From assembly GCA_947359465.1 (NCBI GenBank), contig OX375883.1, positions 92,406,411 through 92,470,410 on the forward strand: a DNA stretch of 64,000 nt, written 5' to 3'. Made by a program: the position numbers and the translations under genes. Each line of letters starts with the position of its first letter. Positions within the stretch are counted from its first letter, which is position 1. The notes under the pieces are model-generated. The model had not been told where the DNA came from. It saw nothing but the letters and a program-made list of their open reading frames with translations, and ran no database searches. This DNA is from Metellina segmentata. Lineage: Eukaryota > Arthropoda > Arachnida > Araneae > Tetragnathidae. This document shows, piece after piece, positions 56,575 to 64,000 of this stretch.

Positions 56575-57869
56575 CAGAGGCTGTTCACACATTTTTTCGA
56601 CAGTGTATATTGTACTCACAAAACTAAATTACAAATAATTCTTGTGTTTTAAATGTTGTATTTGATAGCCCTTATTCTGAACTATCTTTCGTCACCGTAA
56701 TTTCCAGGATAATAATGCCTTCTGAAGTGTCAAAAGAGGTATTCTATCCCATTCCTCCTGAACAGCTTTCAAGGGTTGTGGGACGACGTTTGGATAATGG
56801 AGATTTTAAAAGTGCGAAAGCACAAAATTCCATAGGTGATACATCGGGAGATTTAGTAGGGTTATCAGTGAAGGTATAGCCTTGATACCGGTTTTTTGTT
56901 CCATTTATTTTAGGTAATTTACAGTGGATTTTGATGTGTGACTGCCAGCTTTGTCTTGATGGAGTTCCACAGATTTGATGGCACTGTGGGTAAAGCAATG
57001 GTATTTCATTCAGAAAAATTGGCGAAAAAATTTGTTCCTGATAGTATTTTGAGTTAATCTTGACATTTTTTTCCACTCTCTTTATTTTTAACTTGCCACT
57101 ATATGAAAAGCCATCAACAATCAGGAATCCCTTAGAAAAACTTTCTTTCGATTTTGTGAACCATGTAGTTAAATTTTTTTGTCCCCTTTTATGGTAATAA
57201 ATGGCTCTTTTTCTGCTGCAATCCTTTAAATACACCCATAATTCATCTATTATGACAATTTTTTTCCATTCTCTTTGGATAAGTGTTTCTCACATAGAAT
57301 TCGGCAGCGTGTCCTGCGTTCAGCGATATGCTTTGGAGAAAGACGATGCACATTGCGTTTTTCCGCTTTCTTAAGATTTAAATCAACGTTTACAGTGGAC
57401 ACCGAGCATTTTAATGATTTTGCAACTGTGCTTTGACTAGGGGGATTTTCTTTTAACATTAAACAACGTACCTTTGCAATAGTCGAAGATGCCCGTCTCT
57501 TCCTTGGGTACTTGTTTGGAATTTTTGTCCCACTTGAGGCTCCAATTTGATGTTTTTTTCCTTTCTTGCTAACGATATTACCTATCGACGCTTTAGATAT
57601 CACAAAACCATGACTCTCACATCGTTTTTGGATAACGGAATATGAATATTTCTCTTCGGAAAGAGCATAAATATAGCCTTCGATTCACTGCTTCGTTATA
57701 AAAACGCCATTTTGAATAAAAACAAACCTCTCAAGCCGCAGACGATAGTTTTGACATTTAAAAACATAGTACAACTGCAATTATTTCTTTTGCAGCAAAC
57801 GATTTTTTATTACCGCTTACCAAAATCGTCTAAAAAATGTGCGATGTACTAAAAGTTTGGGCACCCCTG
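56575..57869 (-). pseudogene. Broken Tc1/mariner-superfamily transposon
   Basis: Two minus-strand blocks. 57250-57603 gives a DNA-binding half (VRCLMLKENPPSQSTVAKSL, then CSVSTVNVDLNL). 56744-57235 gives a core with IVDGFSYSGKLKIKRVEKNV, YYQEQIFSPIFLNEIPLLYP, then KSPDVSPMEFCAFALLKSPL. A frame break separates the blocks, and the part that should carry the second Asp is out of frame. The right end (complement of CAGGGGTGCCCAAACTTTTA) and the left end (CAGAGGCTGTTCACACATTT) share CACATTTTTT-GAC segments. The left end lies against the hAT relic. Inactive. Confidence 0.75.
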
Positions 57870-58055
57870 TTGTAAAAGGTTGATGGTGAAGATTTATATG
57901 TGATATAAATGAATGAAGGCGGATAATTATATCTATGACACAATGATAATTTTTGTTCTGGAATCCAAACAGTCAAAAAGTATAACGGGTAGCCGGCTTA
58001 AGTACAAACTAACCATCACTCATACGCTGAAGAGGGTTGACATTTGTTTGAGAGA
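57870..58055 (+). repeat. Dispersed copy of the 16.2-kb tandem repeat
   Basis: Matches 16255-16440 closely, for example AGTATAACGGGTAGCCGGCT and CTCATACGCTGAAGAGGGTT. Confidence 0.85.
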
Positions 58056-58190
58056 TGACGAGGCAACACCTGAGCTGGCACCCCACTCTCTAAACTTCCA
58101 CACCACGCCAATATGAAGACAGTTGAGGCCGATACAGATTTAACGTGCACCAACCTCTTTTGTACACGACGATCTTAAGTTGGATCTAGT
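58056..58190 (-). mobile_element. SINE body fragment
   Basis: GATGACGAGGCAACACCTGA through ACAGATTTAACGTGCACC, minus orientation, entering the head type 2 region (TTGTACACGACGATC). Confidence 0.8.
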
Positions 58191-58286
58191 TTTGTAGTTA
58201 TACTTTATAAAGTTAACTGAAGCTCGAATGTGAATAGATAGATAGTTTTTGGAGCTTAAAAATCATACCATGTTATCCTATATGTA

Positions 58287-58412
58287 TATCGTCATCTGAC
58301 CGTTGTTTGAAATTACTTGGTGTTGTCCTCGTATCTTTCCCTTAGAGGATTGATCACGGACCGTTGTCAATAACTCGTTGCTCTAGTACGACGTTACTTA
58401 AAATTACCTTAC
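58287..58412 (+). mobile_element. SINE body and tail fragment
   Basis: ATCGTCATCTGACCGTTGTT through TAGTACGACGTTACTTAAAA, plus orientation, opposite to the fragment just upstream. Confidence 0.85.
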
Positions 58413-58928
58413 TGCCCCTATAAAGTGTAATCGAAAAGTAAATATTTATAAAAGGGTTCTTTCCTGTTAAAAAAGAAAGATCTGAAGAAGAAAAAAAAAT
58501 ATCAACTGGTGTGTTTGTCAAGACAAACAAAGTAATGATTGGACGAGATTTATATTTTTGATTCGGCGTGTTTCATACGATTTATTTTTGTTTAAATATG
58601 TAATTTTCTTATAGATATTTGCGCATTGTTTATTATTTTCTTTTGTGTACTAAGAATAGAAGGACTGACAAAAAATATTTACTATTGTAAATTAATTTTT
58701 TCTAGACGGATATACTAAAATATTTTGGATCATAGGTATGAACACACATGCTCAATTACATGATGAGTACATTATCATAATTATCGCTCTCTTTATGTTG
58801 AACAACTATTTTATTTCAAACAAAAATGACGTTTTTGCTCGGTACAAATTCTTATCAAATAAAAGAAAAAATAAATCAAAATTTAAGAAAGGGATATCAT
58901 TACCTGTTCGGATATTTGGTATTTATTT
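58413..58928. other. No gene seen
   Basis: AT-rich; a 64-codon frame at 58738-58932 has no domain. Confidence 0.4.
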
Positions 58929-59385
58929 TTAAGGGGACTTGGCACCCGAAAATGGGTCAAAATACCGATTTTGGGATTTTTATCCCAAATTATGATTTGG
59001 AATCTTAAAAATGTTTCTGCAAAGTTTCATGTCTTTACGATAATTCTAAGTTGCCTTATTATCAAATTATATTTACCTTTGTACAGAAATCGAAACCGAA
59101 ACTAATAGGAATCCCAATCGAGTTTGAGTGATAACTTTAAAAATCTACCAGCAAAGCCTCATATTACAAATATTTTAATATGTGCGGTTAAGCTGTAGAA
59201 GTAGAAGTATATTCTAAATAACTGAAACCGTGTTTATTGAAACTTTGTTTATCGAAGCTGTTTATTTTGAGTAATTGAATTGCATTTTTCATCATCTCTT
59301 TGCATTACAATCAGCTTTAGAAGATAGTTTTTTCATTTTTGCTTATCTATTGATCAGTGTTTATATACATTTAAAGTTTAATAAT

Positions 59386-61152
59386 ATGCCTCGTACCAAG
59401 AGGAAATATGCACATGCTGCAAAAATGGTTAGGAAACGTTGGTGTTCGGAAAAATCCATATCGTCTGGTAATGAAGCAGTACTTCCATCGCCAAATGAAA
59501 GACTCCAAACTCTGATGTCGTCTGCAAATGTTTCCTTGGAAGAAAGTCAAGGTTCCTATGTTTTCATTGATTTAAATCTTTTGAACAACCTGCTAAAAGA
59601 TTTGCAATGTCCTATGTGTGAAACCAAGAACTTGAAATTTGACTTAGGAAAGAAGTCTGGATTTGCATATGATGTGAACATGGTGTGCACTACTTGTCAC
59701 GAGTTTAAATCTGCAGCTACAACATCAAAGAAAGAGCAGTCTAACTACGACATTAATTTAAGAGTGACCCAGGCATTTCAACATATCGGTAAAGGGTATA
59801 GTTCAATAGAAAAATTTTGCATGGTCGTAGATATGAAGGTCTTTTCTTCTTCGACATTTCGATCGTGTACCAAAGCGCTTGATAAAGCGTACAAAGTCAG
59901 TACTGCTAATCTTCAGTCGAAAGTACACAAACAAATTAAAGACTCGTACAGTGAAATTGGGAGTGCTGATAATTCAGTACAAGATATTGCTGTCTCTTTT
60001 GATGGAACGTGGCTAACCCGTGGGCATACCTCACGCATTGGCGTTGGCTGCGTTATTGATATTTTAACAGGGTATGCAGTCGACTTTGAAATAATGTCAA
60101 AGGTGTGTCGACTGTGTACCAATGCTAAAAAAGATCTGGGAGAATCGTCTGCCGAATATCAGTTCTGGTATGAAGGCCATAAAGAGGACTGTGAGGCAAA
60201 CCATTCTGGGTCCTCCAACTCGATGGAGCTTGAAGCAGCTTCTTCTTTGTGGAAACGCTCTGAAAAACTGGGATTTCGCTACACCACGATCCTTTCTGAT
60301 GGGGACGCGAAAACTTATAATCACTTGGTGAAGAATAAAGTTTATGGTGCTGATGTTGTGATAAAAAAAGAAGAATGCGTTAATCATGTTGGGAAACGGC
60401 TAGGAACTGGTTTACGTGAAGTTGTTTCAAAAAATAAAGCCAAAGGGATCACATTGGGAGGTAAAAAACAGGGCAGTTTGAAAAATGAAACAATAAAAAA
60501 GTTAACTAAATATTATCAAGGAGCTATTCTTAGAAATAAAGGAAACTGCAAAGAAATGAAAAAGGCAATATATGCTACACTGTCTCACAGTATTTCAACG
60601 GATGCAAAGCCGCAACATTCCAAGTGCCCAAAAGGTGCCAACTCATGGTGTTTTTACGAGAGAGCTAAAGCTCAGGGTGTAAAACCAGGGCCTCATAATA
60701 AATGTGTGAAAACACCAATCAATGAAACCATCCTGCCATACATCTTACCAGTATACCAAAGATTGGCTAGCGATGATCTGCTACAACGCTGCATTCGCTG
60801 TGCAACGCAAAATGCTAACGAATCTCTACATAGTATAATGTGGAGCAAATGCCCAAAGGACAAATTTGCATTTCCTAACCGTGTCCGACGTGCAGTTTCT
60901 GAGGCAGTGTGTGAGTTCAATAATGGTGTGTGCAAAACATTACAAGAACAGCAGAGTGCATTGGGGATTTCCTGCGGGAATGCAAGTCGGACACTTGGAA
61001 TGATGCTGTGCAAAAGGAAGGTGCTTTTTCAAGCTAGACGCGCTACAGCAAAATATCAGTTTTCTAGAAAACTGATTAAACTTGCCATTAAGAGGCAAGA
61101 ATATGCAAACAAAAGAAGGGAAGGTGTAACCTATAAAGCAGGATCTTTCTAA
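59386..61152 (+). CDS. Transposase, Kolobok-like (Mutator-type fold)
   Basis: 588 codons from the ATG at 59386; the frame is open for 37 codons upstream but has no ATG there. An early C4 zinc-ribbon pattern is C75xxC78 and C101xxC104. Likely catalytic residues are Asp206 in VSFDGTWLTRGH, Asp305 or Asp307 in ILSDGDAKTY, and Glu479 in TQNANESLHS. ECVNH gives the C331xxH334 motif shared by Kolobok, MULE, hAT and P enzymes between the second Asp and Glu. HSKCPKGANSWCFYERAKAQ is a conserved block of this arthropod family as I remember it. No stops or frameshifts. It should excise and insert its element at TTAA. Family labels in databases may say Mutator-like; the TTAA flanks favour Kolobok. Confidence 0.9.
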   Translation: MPRTKRKYAHAAKMVRKRWCSEKSISSGNEAVLPSPNERLQTLMSSANVSLEESQGSYVFIDLNLLNNLLKDLQCPMCETKNLKFDLGKKSGFAYDVNMVCTTCHEFKSAATTSKKEQSNYDINLRVTQAFQHIGKGYSSIEKFCMVVDMKVFSSSTFRSCTKALDKAYKVSTANLQSKVHKQIKDSYSEIGSADNSVQDIAVSFDGTWLTRGHTSRIGVGCVIDILTGYAVDFEIMSKVCRLCTNAKKDLGESSAEYQFWYEGHKEDCEANHSGSSNSMELEAASSLWKRSEKLGFRYTTILSDGDAKTYNHLVKNKVYGADVVIKKEECVNHVGKRLGTGLREVVSKNKAKGITLGGKKQGSLKNETIKKLTKYYQGAILRNKGNCKEMKKAIYATLSHSISTDAKPQHSKCPKGANSWCFYERAKAQGVKPGPHNKCVKTPINETILPYILPVYQRLASDDLLQRCIRCATQNANESLHSIMWSKCPKDKFAFPNRVRRAVSEAVCEFNNGVCKTLQEQQSALGISCGNASRTLGMMLCKRKVLFQARRATAKYQFSRKLIKLAIKRQEYANKRREGVTYKAGSF

Positions 61153-62020
61153 ATCATCTTCACTTATATTTTCCAATTCGTGAGTCGCATATTAATAATA
61201 ATTGAAATTTTTTAATGATAATTTATGTATAACATATTTTTTTGATCATTTGTAATAACATAATAGTATAACAGAATTCAATAATATAACCATAGCATTT
61301 TTTTCGTTAAAATCAAATTTTCGTATTTACGTTACAAATTACATCGCTTTTGTGAATATTCCATTGCATTAAATTTTGACTGTATGAAACATAAATATTT
61401 ATTATTTTTACATATAAATATTCTACAGCACCACATATATGTGCTGGTCAACAGCTAAAAAAATTTCAAGTGATTTAATGGTTTCTTTACTACATTTTTA
61501 GTAACATAAAAACTTTAAATTGGTTTTTCTCAGTTTTGTGTTTTTTCAAACACTGTTATGGTTAAAACCATAAAGCTTTTTAACCAATCATCTAAATCAT
61601 CTGAAATTTTAACCACTTGCTCATAATTATCTGATCAATAAAACTAAATATGGGATTTGTAAAAAAATAAGTAGAACTTATTTTATTACAGATTAATTAA
61701 AACAATTCGTAATTTTTCTCGATTTTTCACTAACTTTTCAGTTTTTAATTTTTTTTTCAAAAACTACACAAGATATTCAAAATCCCATATTTAGAAGTGT
61801 TAAGAGAAGTTTCATTAATATTGTAAAAAAATTTGAAGTTAAAATATTGAATATTAAAAAAGGAGTACCAATTTGAAATTTCTGACAATTTTATTAAAAT
61901 TTTAAATTTAAAAAAAATTGTGATACAATTTTTGATTTTTTTCCTCAAAATTCATTTAATTACATGTGAAAACATTAATTAATGATAAAAACTACAGTAA
62001 ATATAATTTATTTAAAAAAA
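61153..62020. other. AT-rich 3' interior of the Kolobok-like element
   Basis: No coding frame of note. It contains poly-A/T strings and may act as 3' UTR and subterminal binding region. No specific repeats were identified. Confidence 0.5.
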
Positions 62021-62048
62021 TAATTTTTGGGGTGCCGAGTCCCCTTAA

Positions 62049-62345
62049 AAACGTCCCACTGGAGCATCATAACGGGCTATTGGTGACTGTCCGGGTTAAA
62101 CCCACGAAAGGAAAGATCCAAGGACAACACCACGTAATTTTGAAACACGGCTGAATAAGGGGCTGGTCCGGGTTTAATCACTAAGGGTAAGATCCAAGGA
62201 TAACACCACATAATTTAGAACCACGATCAGATGACGAGGTAACACCTGAGCTGGTAAACCACTCTCCAAACTTCCACACCACTCCAACGAGAGGATATTT
62301 GAGAAAAAGACAGATCTAACGTGCACGAACCCCCATTGTTCAATG
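62049..62345 (-). mobile_element. SINE copy with internal partial duplication
   Basis: Minus orientation. The segment around GGAAAGATCCAAGGACAACA is repeated as GGTAAGATCCAAGGATAACA about 86 bp on, then the body continues to ACAGATCTAACGTGCACG. It starts immediately beyond the right TTAA of the Kolobok-like element. Confidence 0.75.
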
Positions 62346-62404
62346 AACGCATCTCATTAATGAAAATGAATTAAAAGTATAAAGCAACATTCCAATAGGT
62401 TTCG

Positions 62405-62640
62405 AGTATGAATCGAACTACAGACAGTCGAGTTCAAAGGGGGCTGTTGCACGGTAAATCCGTCGTGGCTTTAAATGAAGGCGTAGAAGTTTGGTGAGCG
62501 GGGTTCTCTCAAGCTCAGGTGCGACCGCGTCATATGTCAAAGGTTCGGTTACAAAATTACGTGTTGACCTGGGATACTTCAATTTGGGTTTGATCTTGGA
62601 CAATGTTGTGATGCTCTGTGTTAATTCAACTACCCAAACT
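62405..62640 (+). mobile_element. Diverged SINE copy
   Basis: GTTGCACGGTAAATCCGTCG through GGATACTTCAATTTGGG matches the common body with many changes. The head is not clear. Confidence 0.65.
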
Positions 62641-62872
62641 CGAAACAAATAAAAATTTGTCAGTTCTGATAAAAAAGGGAGGTTAAACATCATACTACAA
62701 GTAAGACAAAGCACCTCAGTACTTTACAGAAAGAATAATTAATTCATTTCCGATCAAATAATTTACGTTTTAATCACTCGTTTCTTCGGAGCAAAAAAAC
62801 AAATGATAATAATTTTGATCATTATCATTTGTTTATCATTATCATTATCATTTGATCATTATCATTTTTAAT

Positions 62873-63182
62873 TAACGTTGTACTAGAGCAACACAACGGG
62901 CGAGTGACGACGACCCTGGATCAATCCCCTTAGGGAAAGACCCGAGGACAACACCAGGTAATTTTGAACCACGTTCAAATGACGAGGCAACATATGAATT
63001 GTCACCAAACTCTCCAAACTTACGCACAAACCCAACGTGAGGACTTTCGGCCACGGAAGATTTAAGGCGCACCAGCCGCCTCTACACTATACGCTTACAA
63101 ACATCCATGTACTGACCTAGTTACGAACCAGAAACCTTCCTATCTAGAGGCTAACACCTTAACCACCAGACCGGTTGGTTGG
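62873..63182 (-). mobile_element. SINE, main family with head type 1
   Basis: Complete minus-strand head and body. The tail side is followed by an expanded ATCATT-type repeat (62810-62868) instead of ATTACC. Confidence 0.85.
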
Positions 63183-63244
63183 CAAAAAACAAACAAACAA
63201 AAAAAAAACCCCACAAAAGTAACAAAAATAAGATAAAAAACGAA

Positions 63245-63551
63245 GGTACAGCTTCAGTTTACGTTTTAAGTGGTAACAACGGTCTTGACGCTTTTTTTGG
63301 CGCACTTATAGTAGCGAGTAATGACAGGTGAAGGAAACCCATTTGTGTTACGTTTATTGCGAATTATATAGGCAAGCGGAAAGTTTAAAATTTCATTTGG
63401 AATGTTCTAGAGAGTGCTTTCAAAATTCGTTAAACTATCGCTTGATTTCATTGGTTCATTTGAAATAGTTCCTTCCTTGACAGCTTAAGAAGTGCGCCAA
63501 AAAAGCGACAATGCCGTTGACACTGCTATAAACATAGATTGAAGCTGTACC
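63245..63551. mobile_element. E-type MITE copy 4 (short form)
   Basis: 307 bp with a perfect 8-bp duplication AAAACGAA (63237-63244 and 63552-63559). Ends GGTACAGCTTCAGTTTACG and the complement of GGTACAGCTTCAATCTATG. A deletion form of the 820-bp copies. Confidence 0.9.
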
Positions 63552-63559
63552 AAAACGAA

Positions 63560-64000
63560 AAACATAGACCCAAAGATATTCAAATCCCGCCTAGGCTATT
63601 ACTTTGTTATTTATCAAACACGATATTTGTTTTTTCGCCAAATATTTCGTTTCTAGCCAGCAAGACCCGAATCACCCTATAAATATTTAATTTTCGATTA
63701 CATACACCGAAAAAATAAATCATCCCTGGAATCCAGCAACAAGTCAAATTTTCTTCCGCAGATCCAGAACTTTCCATCATGCCATTTTTTATGGACGAAT
63801 TGAAACACGAGTGGAGTTGAGATGTAACGGAAATGATTTTCATGAACGAAAAGGCAGTGATAAATTCTGAACTCTCTGGAGCGACCGCAGCGTTGTTAAA
63901 GCCAGAAGCCCAATAGTATCTTAAGAAAATATCTTGGTGGTTCTTGGGGAGCTTTGGTATGATATATTGATCGAAGCTTAACGCAGCAGATCTTACGACT
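63560..64000. other. No recognised gene
   Basis: A 78-codon minus-strand frame at 63607-63843 has no domain. Confidence 0.35.

Larger units (their letters stand above)
58933..62044 (+). mobile_element. Intact Kolobok-like transposon with TTAA flanks
   Basis: 3,112 bp with TTAA on both sides (58929-58932 and 62045-62048). Inverted ends are GGGGACTTGGCACCCGAAAA and the complement of GGGGACTCGGCACCCCAAAA. One intact transposase frame is present. The 61153-62020 stretch is AT-rich and non-coding. The TTAA duplication, GG-start ends and a CxxH motif in the transposase point to the Kolobok superfamily rather than piggyBac. Confidence 0.9.

Overview
This window looks like a piece of an arthropod nuclear genome, most likely a web-building (araneoid) spider. 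It is AT-rich, with long TA and CA microsatellites, tRNA-derived SINEs and a dense mix of Tc1/mariner, hAT-like, Helitron and Ty3/gypsy elements. The spider assignment is an inference from family resemblance remembered from spider genomes; no host marker gene is present to prove it. I found no convincing host protein-coding gene, rRNA, functional tRNA or CRISPR array. Almost every recognisable sequence is a transposable element, a relic of one, or a tandem repeat.

Layout. 1-5.5 kb: Tc1 and LINE relics, then a nested block in which a MITE family with 8-bp target duplications (here called E) carries a second E copy, a GC-rich MITE and a SINE. 5.8-10.9 kb: a Helitron, an element carrying a hAT-like transposase fragment, a TTAA-flanked MITE and a MITE with GTATTCACAAGTC ends. 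11.7-14.5 kb: two palindrome-rich satellite arrays in opposite orientation. 15-27 kb: diverged minisatellites, deletion derivatives of a Tc1 element, SINE fragments and a 469-bp tandem duplication. 27-36 kb: SINEs, a DD36E Tc1 relic, a hAT MITE inside a SINE, an inverted Helitron pair, and a 200-N gap flanked by a 17-bp repeat. 36.6-43.1 kb: a CA/TA microsatellite zone into which a complete Ty3/gypsy retrotransposon has inserted; its two 336-bp LTRs appear identical. 43.2-44.7 kb: two Helitrons joined head-to-tail with no spacer. 46-51.6 kb: a mariner relic, a SINE/LINE chimera, tandem Tc1 derivatives and a SINE cluster. 52.9-57.9 kb: hAT relics, an intact DD41D Tc1/mariner-type transposon with 122-bp inverted repeats, and a broken Tc1/mariner relative. 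58.9-62.0 kb: an intact TTAA-flanked Kolobok-like transposon. The rest is SINEs and a short E copy.

Three elements look complete enough to have moved recently: the gypsy element, the DD41D element and the Kolobok-like element. Non-autonomous families (SINEs, Helitrons, 560-bp Tc1 derivatives, E, hAT and TTAA MITEs) make up most of the rest. The most unusual structures are the SINE family whose one body carries two different tRNA-like heads while one head also sits on an unrelated body, the SINE/LINE chimera that shares the SINE tail, and the opposed palindromic satellite arrays with solo copies elsewhere.
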